Assembly: GCF_004784465.1 (NCBI RefSeq)
Contig: NZ_SRRU01000017.1
Location: forward strand, 26,617-90,616
DNA from: Streptomyces griseoluteus
GTDB taxonomy: Bacteria > Actinomycetota > Actinomycetes > Streptomycetales > Streptomycetaceae
DNA: 64,000 nt
Direction of reading: 5' to 3'
Shown: piece after piece, positions 16,193 to 25,164 of the stretch
How the letters are laid out: each line of letters begins with the position of its first letter
Numbering within the stretch: position 1 is the stretch's first letter
Notes under the pieces: model-generated
The model's input: the letters and a program-made list of their open reading frames with translations, nothing else
Databases searched by the model: none
What the model was told of the DNA's origin: nothing
Program-made: the position numbers and the translations under genes

Positions 16193-16758
16193 CGCGGGAT
16201 GCGCCCCAGGGCGGTCACGGCGGCCTCCGCCAGGGCCGGGTGGGCGAGCGCCTCGGTCAGTACCCGCTTCGCTCGCGGGTCGGCCAGGGTGCCGAGGCCC
16301 TCCACACAGGCGAGGGCGACCCGGCGGTAGGGGTCGTGGGGGCGGAGACGGCGTTCGAGGGTGGTGATGAGCGCGGGGACCGACTCGGGGGCCCGCAACC
16401 GGACGAGCAGGCGCACCGGTTGCAGGGCATAGGCGACGCGGAGTTCATTGGTGGCGAGCGCGGCGGCCGCCCGCGCGGTACGCGGGTCCCCGAGCACGGC
16501 CAGCGCGTCGGCGGCGGCGGCGCACCGGGGCGGGTCGCGGTGGTTGAGGAGCAGCACCAGGGACTCGAACGCCCGCCGGTCCCCGGCGACTCCGAGCCGG
16601 TAGGCGGCCAACTCGCGGGCCCACAAGGGCTGTCCGGGCGCGGTGAGAACACCGGCCAGCTCGTCCCGGTCCCCGGTGCCCACCAGCCTCTCGTAGGCGG
16701 CCCCACCCCGCGACTCACGCCGTAGGCGTTCGGTGAGAACTCGCAACCCTTCGTCCAC
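16174..16758 (-). CDS. HEAT-repeat protein (often annotated adenylosuccinate lyase-like)
   Basis: A 194-residue all-helical protein. Repeating units of about 30 residues (ARELAAYRLGVAGDRRAFESL; CAAAADALAVLGDPRTARAA; PYRRVALACVEGLGTLADP) mark HEAT/PBS-lyase-type repeats, a scaffold for protein binding. No catalytic residues are apparent; automated pipelines sometimes attach the name adenylosuccinate lyase to this family, which the sequence does not support. I chose the GTG at 16758 (VDEGLRVLTERL), since upstream codons look non-coding; the SD is weak. Its 3' end overlaps the convergent acetyltransferase by 19 bases. Confidence 0.7.
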   Translation of the reverse strand: MDEGLRVLTERLRRESRGGAAYERLVGTGDRDELAGVLTAPGQPLWARELAAYRLGVAGDRRAFESLVLLLNHRDPPRCAAAADALAVLGDPRTARAAAALATNELRVAYALQPVRLLVRLRAPESVPALITTLERRLRPHDPYRRVALACVEGLGTLADPRAKRVLTEALAHPALAEAAVTALGRIPRQQQRS

Positions 16759-16836
16759 GCACCCAGCGTAGGCGCGTGATGACGGTGAAGGGAGGTACAT
16801 CACAAAGCCGAGTTGGCGCCCGCCACTGGCGCGCTC

Positions 16837-16876
16837 GTTACTCACTGGTTAAGCTCAGACGAGCGAGTTACCCACT
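16837..16876. repeat. Direct repeats GTTACYCACT, 30 bp apart
   Basis: GTTACTCACT at 16837-16846 recurs as GTTACCCACT at 16867-16876, a 30-base period, or about three helical turns. The first copy runs into GGTTAA, giving an imperfect dyad, and the second sits inside GCGAG-N7-CTCGC (16863-16879). The pair lies between divergent genes, 230 bases before the 3-hydroxybutyryl-CoA dehydrogenase start, and could be a regulator binding site. Confidence 0.4.
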
Positions 16877-17105
16877 CGCGCTTCGGCTGGCGACGGTCTG
16901 GTGACGCAACCGTCGAGAGCACGACCCGGCTCCGGGACAGGGCCGGTCGGCAAGTTGGACCGTCATGGGCGTGTGCGCGCCCGGCACGACGGCACCGGGC
17001 GTGTGCGCTTCGCAGCCCGGCAACACCCGCATCCCCGCGCTTCGGCACGCGTCCTCACGCGTGCGGCGCGTTCCTCGTCGTCACCACTCTTCCTGGAGTT
17101 CCGCG

Positions 17106-18911
17106 ATGGCCACTCCCCTGTCCCACACCCCTCCCTCCCCGCTGCGGACGATCGCCGTGGTCGGTCTCGGCACCATGGGCACCGGTCTCACCGAGGTCCT
17201 GGCGCGGGCCGGCCGCACCGTGGTCGGCATCGACATCGACGCGGCCCAGGCCGCCACCTGCGTCCAGGCGCTGGAGCGCTCCACCGCCCGCGCCGTCGAG
17301 CGCGGCCGGCTCACCGAGCCCGAGCGCGCCGCCCTGCTGGACCGGGTCACCACCTCGACCGACCTCTCCGCGGCCGCCGACGCCGACCTCGTGATCGAGG
17401 TGGCCCCGGAATCGTACGAGATCAAGCAGCAGATCCTCGCCGAACTGGACCGCGTGGTGCGGCCGGAGGCCATCCTGGCCACCGGCACCAACGCGCTCTC
17501 CGTCACCCGGCTCGCCGCCGGCTCGGAGCGCCCCGAGCGCGTCCTCGGCCTGCACTTCTTCAACCCGGTGCAGGCGATGAAGCTGGTGGAGGTCGTCTCC
17601 TCGGTGCTGACCGCACCCCACGCGGTCACCGCCGTCACCGACCTCGCGGTCGAGCTGGGCAAGGAGCCGGTCGCGGTGGGTGACCGCCCCGGATTCGTCG
17701 CGGACGGCCTGCTGTTCGGCTATCTGAACCAGGCCGCCGCGATGTACGAGGCGCGCTACGCCTCCCGCGAGGACATCGACGCCGCGATGCGGCTGGGCTG
17801 CGGTCTGCCGATGGGCCCGCTCGCCCTGCTGGACCTGATCGGCGTGGACACCGCCCGCCGGGTCCTGGAGGCGATGTACGCCGAGTCCCGCGACCGGCTG
17901 CACGCCCCGGCGCCGATCCTGAAGCAGCTCAGCCAGGCGGGCCTGACCGGCCGCAAGGCGGGCCGCGGCTTCTACACCTACGCGGCTCCGGGCAGCGCCG
18001 AGACCGTCCCGGACGCCCTCACCCCGGCGCCCGGCAGCGCCGCGACGACGGGCCGTACTGTGCGCTCGGTGGGCGTGGCCGGGTCCGGCACGATGGCGTC
18101 GGGCATCGCGGAGGTGTTCGCCAAGGCCGGGTTCGAGGTGATCCTGGCCGCCCGCAGCGAGGAGAAGGCACAGGCCGCCAAGGCGCGCGTCGGCAAGTCG
18201 CTGGACCGCTCGGTCGCCAAGGGCCGCCTGACCGCCGAGTCGGCGGCCGGGATGCTGGAGCGGATCACCCCGGCCGGCGGCTACGAGGCGTTCGCGGACG
18301 TCGACCTGGCCGTGGAGGCGGTCGCGGAGGACCTGGACGTCAAGCGGCAGCTCTTCCAGGCGCTGGACAAGGTCTGCAAGCCGGGCGCGGTCCTGGCCAC
18401 CACCACCTCCTCGCTGCCCGTCGTCGCCTGCGCCCGCGCCACCTCGCGCCCGCAGGACGTCATCGGCATGCACTTCTTCAACCCGGCCCCGGCGATGAAG
18501 CTGGTGGAGGTGGTCCGCACGGTCCTCACCGCCGACGACACCCATGCCACCGTCCGCGAGGTCTGCGCCAAGCTGGGCAAGCACCCGGTGGACTGCGGTG
18601 ACCGCGCCGGCTTCATCGTGAACGCGCTGCTGTTCCCGTACCTGAACAACGCGATCAAGATGGTCGAGGAGCACTACGCGACCCTGGACGACATCGACGC
18701 GGCGATGCGGCTGGGCGGCGGCTACCCGATGGGCCCGTTCGAACTGCTGGACGTGGTCGGTCTCGATGTCTCGCTGGCCATCGAGAAGGTGCTGCACCGC
18801 GAGTTCCGCGACCCGGGTCTCGCCCCGGCGCCGCTGCTGGAGCACCTGGTGGCGGCGGGCTGCCTGGGCCGCAAGACCGGCCGGGGCTTCCGCGAGTATG
18901 CCCGCCGCTGA
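17106..18911 (+). CDS. 3-hydroxybutyryl-CoA dehydrogenase, tandem-duplicated
   Basis: A 601-residue protein made of two complete 3-hydroxyacyl-CoA dehydrogenase units in one chain, about 1-290 and 318-601. Each has its own NAD-binding motif (VVGLGTMGTG; VAGSGTMASG), the catalytic HFFNP segment (LHFFNPVQAMKLVEVV; MHFFNPAPAMKLVEVV) and the helical substrate domain ending GLTGRKAGRGFY or GCLGRKTGRGF. The usual enzyme is about 285 residues and works as a dimer, so this fusion is an internal dimer. It interconverts acetoacetyl-CoA and 3-hydroxybutyryl-CoA, supplying crotonyl-CoA to the Ccr operon 1.4 kb downstream. GGAG precedes the ATG at 17106. Confidence 0.92.
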   Translation: MATPLSHTPPSPLRTIAVVGLGTMGTGLTEVLARAGRTVVGIDIDAAQAATCVQALERSTARAVERGRLTEPERAALLDRVTTSTDLSAAADADLVIEVAPESYEIKQQILAELDRVVRPEAILATGTNALSVTRLAAGSERPERVLGLHFFNPVQAMKLVEVVSSVLTAPHAVTAVTDLAVELGKEPVAVGDRPGFVADGLLFGYLNQAAAMYEARYASREDIDAAMRLGCGLPMGPLALLDLIGVDTARRVLEAMYAESRDRLHAPAPILKQLSQAGLTGRKAGRGFYTYAAPGSAETVPDALTPAPGSAATTGRTVRSVGVAGSGTMASGIAEVFAKAGFEVILAARSEEKAQAAKARVGKSLDRSVAKGRLTAESAAGMLERITPAGGYEAFADVDLAVEAVAEDLDVKRQLFQALDKVCKPGAVLATTTSSLPVVACARATSRPQDVIGMHFFNPAPAMKLVEVVRTVLTADDTHATVREVCAKLGKHPVDCGDRAGFIVNALLFPYLNNAIKMVEEHYATLDDIDAAMRLGGGYPMGPFELLDVVGLDVSLAIEKVLHREFRDPGLAPAPLLEHLVAAGCLGRKTGRGFREYARR

Positions 18912-19059
18912 CGGCGGCGGTCTCCGGGACGGGCCGGAGTGGGGCGGGCTGCTCGAACCGGGCGGCCTCACCCCGCCCGGCCGGGCTCCCACCCGCTCCG
19001 GGGACGAGGGCCTCCCGGCACCCGCGCGTGGCACGGCGTCCATGCAGTACGTTCGGGTC

Positions 19060-19869
19060 ATGTCCCAGCCCGTCAGGTCCTCACGTACATCCGCCGCCTC
19101 CGACGCCCCGGAGAGCGCCGCGGGCGGCCGCGCCGCCGCCCAGCGGCTGAAGATGCGCCGGGAACTGGCGGCGGCCGCGATGGAGCTCTTCGCGTCCAAG
19201 GGGTACGAGGCGACCACGGTGGACGAGATCGCGGCGGCGGCCGGGGTCGCCCGGCGCACGTTCTTCCGCCACTTCCGTTCCAAGGAAGAGGCGATCTTCC
19301 CCGACCACGACGACACCCTGATCCGGGCCGAGGCGGTGCTCAACGCGGCCCCGGCGCACGAGCACCCGCTCGACACCGTGTGCCGCGGGATCAAGGAGGT
19401 CATGCGGATGTACGCGGCCCAGCCGGAGATCTCGGTGGCCCGCTACCGGCTGACCCGCGAGGTGCCGACGCTGCGCGAGGCGGAGATCGCCTCGGTGGCC
19501 CGCTACGAGCGGCTGTTCACCCGCTATCTGCTGGGCCACTTCGACGAGCGGGCGCACGCCGACGACGCCAACGACGATCCGCTGCTGGCCGAGGTCGCCG
19601 CGTCCGCCGTGGTCACCGCCCACAACCATGTGCTGCGGCGCTGGCTGCGGGCGGACGGCCAGGGCGACGTGGAGGCGCAGCTCGACCACGCCTTCGCCAT
19701 CGTGCGCCGGACCTTCGGCAGCGGTATCGGCGCCGGCCGGAGCACGGCCGCCACGGCCGCTCCGGCGACGGTCTCCGCGCAGGGTGAGGTGCTGGTGACG
19801 GTCGCCCGCACCGACGCCCCGCTCGACGAGGTCATGCGGACCATCGAGCAGGCACTCAAGGAGCGCTGA
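19060..19869 (+). CDS. TetR family transcriptional regulator
   Basis: A 269-residue repressor-type protein. The HTH is ATTVDEIAAAAGVARRTFFR followed by HFRSKEEAIF, canonical for TetR. A low-complexity Ser/Ala leader precedes it, and a long ligand-binding domain plus an Ala-rich tail follow. The ATG at 19060 (MSQPVRSS) has no SD and may be leaderless; an ATG at 19042 would add six residues. It sits between the hydroxybutyryl-CoA dehydrogenase and the ethylmalonyl-CoA operon, so it is a good candidate to sense an acyl-CoA and control these flanking genes. That role is inferred from position only. Confidence 0.88.
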   Translation: MSQPVRSSRTSAASDAPESAAGGRAAAQRLKMRRELAAAAMELFASKGYEATTVDEIAAAAGVARRTFFRHFRSKEEAIFPDHDDTLIRAEAVLNAAPAHEHPLDTVCRGIKEVMRMYAAQPEISVARYRLTREVPTLREAEIASVARYERLFTRYLLGHFDERAHADDANDDPLLAEVAASAVVTAHNHVLRRWLRADGQGDVEAQLDHAFAIVRRTFGSGIGAGRSTAATAAPATVSAQGEVLVTVARTDAPLDEVMRTIEQALKER

Positions 19870-19893
19870 GCGCGCCTTTCCCGCTGTGACGAC

Positions 19894-19918
19894 GGCCACC
19901 CTTCGGGGTGGCCGTTTT
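19894..19918 (+). terminator. Intrinsic terminator with TTCG tetraloop
   Basis: GGCCACCC at 19894-19901 and GGGTGGCC at 19906-19913 form a perfect 8-bp stem closed by TTCG, followed by GTTTTG. It ends the TetR transcript 25 bases after the stop codon. Confidence 0.85.
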
Positions 19919-20013
19919 GCCATGTCCGGGCCCGTTATCTGGCACCTTCCGGGGCCCGTTCGATCGATCATCGCTCATTTGTTACGTAAAGATTTCATGT
20001 GAGAGGAAGTTCT

Positions 20014-20055
20014 GGCACTCAGTGCCTTGCCGCCTGACACGCGGTGTCATACGTT
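20014..20055 (+). promoter_or_regulatory. Candidate ccr promoter with abutting palindrome
   Basis: TTGCCG at 20027-20032 and TACGTT at 20050-20055 are separated by 17 bases, a reasonable match to a vegetative Streptomyces promoter. The palindrome GGCACTCAGTGCC (20014-20026) touches the -35 element and is a natural operator. An 8-bp palindrome TTACGTAA lies further up at 19982-19989. This leaves a leader of about 230 bases before the GTG at 20291. Apart from these sites and the terminator at its left end, the 421-base gap 19870-20290 shows no gene I can support. Confidence 0.5.
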
Positions 20056-20290
20056 GAGAGTGTCCGGACGGCCGGCGCGTAGCGAAATCCCGCGCGTCGG
20101 CTGTCCCCGCAAGCCACCCGGCTCGCGCGTCCGGACGCCTGCGTCACAGGCAACCTCCCGCGCCACAAAGCGCCGCCGAAGCACCCGCCGACAACCGACG
20201 GCACACCCCTCGCACCCCCGAGCGCACTTCCCGCACCGACGAAACCCCAGCGCCCCTCCCTCAAGGGCGCTCACCGCCGGAGGCAATACC

Positions 20291-21631
20291 GTGACCGTGA
20301 AGGACATCCTCGCCGCGATCCAGTCGGACGCCACGTCCGCCGACTTCGCCGCCATCCCGCTGCCCGAGTCGTACCGCGCGATCACCGTGCACAAGGACGA
20401 GACGGAGATGTTCGCGGGTCTTGAGACCCGCGACAAGGACCCCCGAAAGTCCACCCACCTCGACGAGGTGCCGCTGCCCGAGCTGGGCCCGGGCGAGGCC
20501 CTGGTGGCCGTCATGGCCTCCTCGGTGAACTACAACTCGGTGTGGACCTCGATCTTCGAGCCGTTGTCCACCTTCGGGTTCCTGGAGCGCTACGGGCGCA
20601 CCAACGAGCTGGCCAAGCGGCACGACCTGCCGTACCACATCATCGGCTCCGACCTCGCGGGCGTCGTCCTGCGCACCGGCCCCGGTGTGAACGCCTGGAA
20701 GCCCGGTGACGAGGTCGTCGCGCACTGTCTCTCCGTCGAGATGGAGTCCTCCGACGGCCACAACGACACGATGCTCGACCCCGAGCAGCGCATCTGGGGC
20801 TTCGAGACCAACTTCGGCGGGCTCGCGGAGATCGCCCTCGTCAAGTCCAACCAGCTCATGCCGAAGCCCGGCCACCTGAGCTGGGAGGAGGCCGCCGCCC
20901 CCGGTCTGGTCAACTCCACCGCCTACCGCCAGCTCGTCTCCCGCAACGGCGCCGGGATGAAGCAGGGCGACAACGTGCTGATCTGGGGCGCGAGCGGCGG
21001 GCTCGGCTCGTACGCCACCCAGTTCGCCCTCGCCGGCGGCGCCAACCCGATCTGTGTCGTCTCCAGCGACCAGAAGGCCGACATCTGCCGCTCGATGGGC
21101 GCCGAGGCGATCATCGACCGCAACGCCGAGGGCTACAAGTTCTGGAAGGACGAGCGGACCCAGGACCCCAAGGAGTGGAAGCGCTTCGGCAAGCGCATCC
21201 GCGAGCTGACCGGCGGCGAGGACATCGACATCGTCTTCGAGCACCCCGGCCGCGAGACCTTCGGCGCCAGCGTCTTCGTCACCCGCAAGGGCGGCACCAT
21301 CACCACCTGCGCCTCGACCTCGGGCTACATGCACGAGTACGACAACCGCTACCTGTGGATGTCGCTCAAGCGCATCATCGGCTCCCACTTCGCCAACTAC
21401 CGCGAGGCGTGGGAGGCCAACCGCCTGATCGCCAAGGGCAAGATCCACCCGACGCTGTCCAAGGTGTACTCCCTGGAGGACACCGGCCAGGCCGCGTACG
21501 ACGTGCACCGCAACCTCCACCAGGGCAAGGTCGGCGTGCTGTGCCTGGCCCCCGAGGAGGGTCTCGGCGTCCGCGACACCGAGCTGCGCGCCGAGCACAT
21601 CGACGCGATCAACCGCTTCCGCAACGTCTGA
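20291..21631 (+). CDS. ccrA: Crotonyl-CoA carboxylase/reductase
   Basis: A 446-residue medium-chain dehydrogenase/reductase. From a GTG at 20291 behind GGAGG, it reads MTVKDILAAIQ, near-identical in layout to known Streptomyces Ccr (about 447 residues). The NADPH-binding loop is WGASGGLGSYATQFAL; signature stretches such as VASSVNYNSVW-like and FGGLAEIALVK are present. The enzyme reduces crotonyl-CoA with NADPH and traps the enolate with CO2 to give (2S)-ethylmalonyl-CoA, the entry step of the ethylmalonyl-CoA pathway and a source of polyketide extender units. It is the first gene of the operon continuing to position 26370. Confidence 0.97.
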   Translation: MTVKDILAAIQSDATSADFAAIPLPESYRAITVHKDETEMFAGLETRDKDPRKSTHLDEVPLPELGPGEALVAVMASSVNYNSVWTSIFEPLSTFGFLERYGRTNELAKRHDLPYHIIGSDLAGVVLRTGPGVNAWKPGDEVVAHCLSVEMESSDGHNDTMLDPEQRIWGFETNFGGLAEIALVKSNQLMPKPGHLSWEEAAAPGLVNSTAYRQLVSRNGAGMKQGDNVLIWGASGGLGSYATQFALAGGANPICVVSSDQKADICRSMGAEAIIDRNAEGYKFWKDERTQDPKEWKRFGKRIRELTGGEDIDIVFEHPGRETFGASVFVTRKGGTITTCASTSGYMHEYDNRYLWMSLKRIIGSHFANYREAWEANRLIAKGKIHPTLSKVYSLEDTGQAAYDVHRNLHQGKVGVLCLAPEEGLGVRDTELRAEHIDAINRFRNV

Positions 21632-21641
21632 GGAGCGACCC

Positions 21642-23687
21642 GTGACAGAGCGTCAGGCGCCGCAGGCGCGTCAGAAGGACCGTCCGTGGCTCATGCGGAC
21701 CTACGCCGGGCACTCGACGGCGGAGGCGTCCAACGAGCTGTACCGGCGCAACCTCGCCAAGGGCCAGACCGGTCTGTCGGTGGCGTTCGACCTGCCCACC
21801 CAGACCGGCTACGACGCCGACCACATCCTCGCCCGCGGCGAGGTCGGCCGGGTCGGCGTGCCCGTCTCGCATCTGGGTGACATGCGCAGGCTGTTCCAGG
21901 ACATCCCCCTGGACCAGATGAACACCTCGATGACGATCAACGCCACCGCCATGTGGCTGCTGGCGCTCTATCAGGTCGTCGCCGAGGAGCAGGGTGTCGA
22001 CATCACCCGGCTCCAGGGCACGACCCAGAACGACATCGTCAAGGAGTACCTCTCGCGCGGGACGCACGTCTTCCCGCCGGGACCCTCGCTCCGGCTGACG
22101 ACCGACATGATCGCGTACACGGTGTCCCACATCCCCAAGTGGAACCCGATCAACATCTGCAGCTACCACCTCCAGGAGGCCGGCGCCACGCCGGTCCAGG
22201 AGATCGCCTACGCCATGTCCACCGCCATCGCGGTGCTGGACGCGGTGCGCGACTCGGGCCAGGTGCCCGAGGAGCGCATGGGCGACGTCGTGGCCCGGAT
22301 CTCCTTCTTCGTCAACGCGGGCGTCCGCTTCGTCGAGGAGATGTGCAAGATGCGCGCCTTCGGCCGCATCTGGGACCAGGTCACCCGCGAGCGGTACGGC
22401 ATCGAGAACCCCAAGCAGCGCCGGTTCCGCTACGGCGTCCAGGTCAACTCGCTCGGCCTGACCGAGGCGCAGCCGGAGAACAACGTCCAGCGCATCGTGC
22501 TGGAGATGCTGGCCGTGACGCTGTCGAAGGACGCCCGCGCGCGTGCGGTGCAGCTCCCCGCCTGGAACGAGGCGCTGGGCCTGCCCCGGCCCTGGGACCA
22601 GCAGTGGTCGCTGCGCATCCAGCAGGTGCTGGCGCACGAGAGCGACCTGCTGGAGTACGAGGACATCTTCGCCGGCTCGCACGTCATCGAGGAGAAGGTG
22701 TCCGCCCTGGTGGACGAGTCCTTCGCGGAGATGGCCCGGATCGAGGAGATGGGCGGCGCGATGGCCGCCGTGGAGTCCGGCTACCTCAAGGCCCAGCTGG
22801 TGGCCTCGCACGCCGAGCGGCGGGCGCGGATCGAGTCGGGCGAGGAGAAGATCATCGGCGTCAACATCTTCGAGACGACCGAGCCCAACCCGCTCACCGC
22901 CGACCTGGACACCGCGATCCAGACGGTCGACCCGGCCGTGGAGAACCGGGTGATCGAGGCGCTGGGCACCTGGCGGGACACCCGCTACCAGCCGCCCTTC
23001 AACCACCCGCGCCCGTGCAAGGCGCTGGAGAAGCTGAAGGAGGCCGCCAAGGGCACCGACAACCTCATGGAGGCCACCCTGGAGTGCGCCCGCGCCGGTG
23101 TCACGACCGGCGAGTGGGCGGGGGCGCTGCGCGAGGTGTTCGGCGAGTACCGGGCGCCGACCGGCGTCTCCTCCGCGCCGGTGGCGGTCCCCGCCGAGGC
23201 CGGGTCCGCGATGGCCGGGGTGCGGGCGCGGGTGGACGCCACCGCGCGCGACCTGGGCGTGGGCAAGCTGCGCTTCCTGGTGGGCAAGCCGGGCCTGGAC
23301 GGGCACTCCAACGGCGCCGAGCAGATCGCCGTACGCGCCCGTGACGCCGGGTTCGAGGTGGTCTACCAGGGCATCCGGCTGACCCCGGAGCAGATAGTGG
23401 ACGCCGCCCTCGCGGAGGACGTGCACGCGGTCGGCCTGTCCATCCTGTCCGGCTCGCACGCCCAGTTGGTGCCGGACGTGCTGGACCGGCTGCGCGAGGC
23501 CGGGGCGCACGACATCCCGGTGATCGCGGGCGGGATCATCCCCAATGCCGACGCCGAACTGCTGAAATCGGCCGGCGTGGCCGCCGTGTTCACCCCGAAG
23601 GACTTCGACATCACCGGAATCATCGGCCGTATCGTCGACGAGATCCGGACAGCGAACAAGCTCGACCCCCTGGAGGTCCCCGCATGA
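21642..23687 (+). CDS. ecm: Ethylmalonyl-CoA mutase (B12-dependent, MeaA type)
   Basis: A 681-residue single-chain mutase: a TIM-barrel substrate domain (about 1-540) and a B12-binding domain at the C terminus. The base-off cobalamin motif is LDGHSNG with His555, followed by the GLSILSGSH and VIAGGIIP loops. It isomerises (2R)-ethylmalonyl-CoA to (2S)-methylsuccinyl-CoA. I prefer ethylmalonyl- over methylmalonyl-CoA mutase because it is a homodimer-type single subunit directly after ccr and before the methylsuccinyl-CoA genes. GTG start at 21642, ten bases after the ccr stop and behind GAGGAG. The last four bases overlap the next start (ATGA). Confidence 0.93.
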   Translation: MTERQAPQARQKDRPWLMRTYAGHSTAEASNELYRRNLAKGQTGLSVAFDLPTQTGYDADHILARGEVGRVGVPVSHLGDMRRLFQDIPLDQMNTSMTINATAMWLLALYQVVAEEQGVDITRLQGTTQNDIVKEYLSRGTHVFPPGPSLRLTTDMIAYTVSHIPKWNPINICSYHLQEAGATPVQEIAYAMSTAIAVLDAVRDSGQVPEERMGDVVARISFFVNAGVRFVEEMCKMRAFGRIWDQVTRERYGIENPKQRRFRYGVQVNSLGLTEAQPENNVQRIVLEMLAVTLSKDARARAVQLPAWNEALGLPRPWDQQWSLRIQQVLAHESDLLEYEDIFAGSHVIEEKVSALVDESFAEMARIEEMGGAMAAVESGYLKAQLVASHAERRARIESGEEKIIGVNIFETTEPNPLTADLDTAIQTVDPAVENRVIEALGTWRDTRYQPPFNHPRPCKALEKLKEAAKGTDNLMEATLECARAGVTTGEWAGALREVFGEYRAPTGVSSAPVAVPAEAGSAMAGVRARVDATARDLGVGKLRFLVGKPGLDGHSNGAEQIAVRARDAGFEVVYQGIRLTPEQIVDAALAEDVHAVGLSILSGSHAQLVPDVLDRLREAGAHDIPVIAGGIIPNADAELLKSAGVAAVFTPKDFDITGIIGRIVDEIRTANKLDPLEVPA

Positions 23688-24649
23688 CGACCCCTGTCAA
23701 CCGCCTGCGTCCGCGCCGCTCCTGTCTGGCGGTGCCGGGCAGCAATCCGCGGTTCCTGGAGAAGGCGCAGGGTCTCCCGGCCGACCAGGTCTTCCTGGAC
23801 CTGGAGGACGCGTGCGCGCCGCTCGCCAAGCCGGAGGCGCGGCACACCATCGTCAAGTTCCTCAATGAGGGCGACTGGACGGGCAAGACGCGGGTCGTAC
23901 GGGTCAACGACTGGACGACCGAGTGGACGTACCGCGATGTCGTGACGGTCGTCGAGGGCGCCGGCCCCAACCTCGACTGCATCATGCTGCCCAAGGTGCA
24001 GAACGCCCAGCAGGTGGTCGCCCTGGACCTGCTGCTGACGCAGATCGAGAAGACGATGGGCTTCGAGGTCGGCCGCATCGGCATCGAGGCCCAGATCGAG
24101 AACGCCCAGGGTCTCAACAACGTCAACGAGATCGCGGCTGCCAGTCCGCGTATCGAGACGATCATCTTCGGTCCGGCCGACTTCATGGCGTCGATCAACA
24201 TGAAGTCGCTCGTGGTGGGCGAGCAGCCGCCCGGTTACCCGGCGGACGCCTACCACTACATCCTCATGAAGATCCTGATGGCCGCCCGCGCCAACGACCT
24301 CCAGGCGATCGACGGCCCCTACCTCCAGATCCGCAACGTGGACGGCTTCCGCGAGGTCGCCGGCCGTGCCGCCGCCCTCGGCTTCGACGGCAAGTGGGTG
24401 CTGCACCCCGGCCAGGTGGACGCCGCCAACGAGGTCTTCTCCCCCTCGCAGGAGGACTACGACCACGCCGAGCTGATCCTGGACGCCTACGAGTACTGCA
24501 CCTCCGAGGCGGGCGGCAAGAAGGGTTCGGCGATGCTCGGCGACGAGATGATCGACGAGGCCAGCCGCAAGATGGCCCTGGTCATCGCGGGCAAGGGCCG
24601 CGCGGCCGGGATGCGGCGGACGTCCAAGTTCGAGATTCCGGAGGCGTGA
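23684..24649 (+). CDS. CitE-like lyase, probable L-malyl-CoA/beta-methylmalyl-CoA lyase
   Basis: A 321-residue TIM-barrel lyase of the HpcH/HpaI-CitE family. Visible landmarks: RRSCLAVPGSNPRF at the N terminus, LDLEDACAP (metal/CoA region), MLPKVQ, IEAQIENAQGLNN with the metal-binding Glu, and FGPADFMASI carrying the second acidic ligand. In this operon it should cleave beta-methylmalyl-CoA to glyoxylate and propionyl-CoA, the payoff step of the pathway, and may also act on malyl-CoA. It starts within the stop codon of the mutase gene, so it is translationally coupled. Confidence 0.9.
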   Translation: MTTPVNRLRPRRSCLAVPGSNPRFLEKAQGLPADQVFLDLEDACAPLAKPEARHTIVKFLNEGDWTGKTRVVRVNDWTTEWTYRDVVTVVEGAGPNLDCIMLPKVQNAQQVVALDLLLTQIEKTMGFEVGRIGIEAQIENAQGLNNVNEIAAASPRIETIIFGPADFMASINMKSLVVGEQPPGYPADAYHYILMKILMAARANDLQAIDGPYLQIRNVDGFREVAGRAAALGFDGKWVLHPGQVDAANEVFSPSQEDYDHAELILDAYEYCTSEAGGKKGSAMLGDEMIDEASRKMALVIAGKGRAAGMRRTSKFEIPEA

Positions 24650-24651
24650 GC

Positions 24652-25164
24652 ATGCAGTTCGGGCGCACCTACGAGGAGTTCGAGGTCGGGGCCGTCTACA
24701 AGCACTGGCCCGGCAAGACGGTCACCGAGTACGACGACCACCTCTTCTGCCTCCTCACCATGAACCACCACCCGCTCCACATGGACGCCAACTACGCCGA
24801 GAGCACCACGGACTTCGGCAAGAACGTGGTGGTCGGCAACTACATCTACTCGCTGCTGCTCGGCATGTCGGTGCCGGACGTGTCCGGCAAGGCGATCGCC
24901 AACCTGGAGATCGAGTCGCTGCGGCACGTGGCGCCGACCTTCCACGGCGACACCATCTACGGCGAGACGACCGTGCTCGACAAGTGGCCGTCGAAGTCGA
25001 AGAACGACCGCGGGATCGTGCACGTCGAGACCAAGGGCTACAAGCAGGACGGCACCCTGGTGTGCGTCTTCCGCCGCAAGGTCATGGTGCCGACCGAGAC
25101 GTACATCAAGGAGCGCGGCGGCGAGCAGCCCGGCCGCCCCGAGCTCAAGGAGCAGGTGAAGTAG
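24652..25164 (+). CDS. MaoC-type hydratase, probable mesaconyl-CoA hydratase
   Basis: A 170-residue hot-dog fold hydratase. The MaoC active-site helix is seen in EYDDHLFCLLTMNHHPLHMD, with the acidic and histidine residues of the hydratase dyad, and the segment SLLLGMSVPDVSGKA follows. By context it hydrates mesaconyl-CoA to beta-methylmalyl-CoA, the substrate of the lyase gene just upstream. Actinobacterial versions are shorter than the proteobacterial enzyme of about 340 residues, which is a double hot dog; this one would have to dimerise. ATG at 24652, two bases after the lyase stop; SD GGAGGCG overlaps the end of the previous gene. Confidence 0.88.
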   Translation: MQFGRTYEEFEVGAVYKHWPGKTVTEYDDHLFCLLTMNHHPLHMDANYAESTTDFGKNVVVGNYIYSLLLGMSVPDVSGKAIANLEIESLRHVAPTFHGDTIYGETTVLDKWPSKSKNDRGIVHVETKGYKQDGTLVCVFRRKVMVPTETYIKERGGEQPGRPELKEQVK

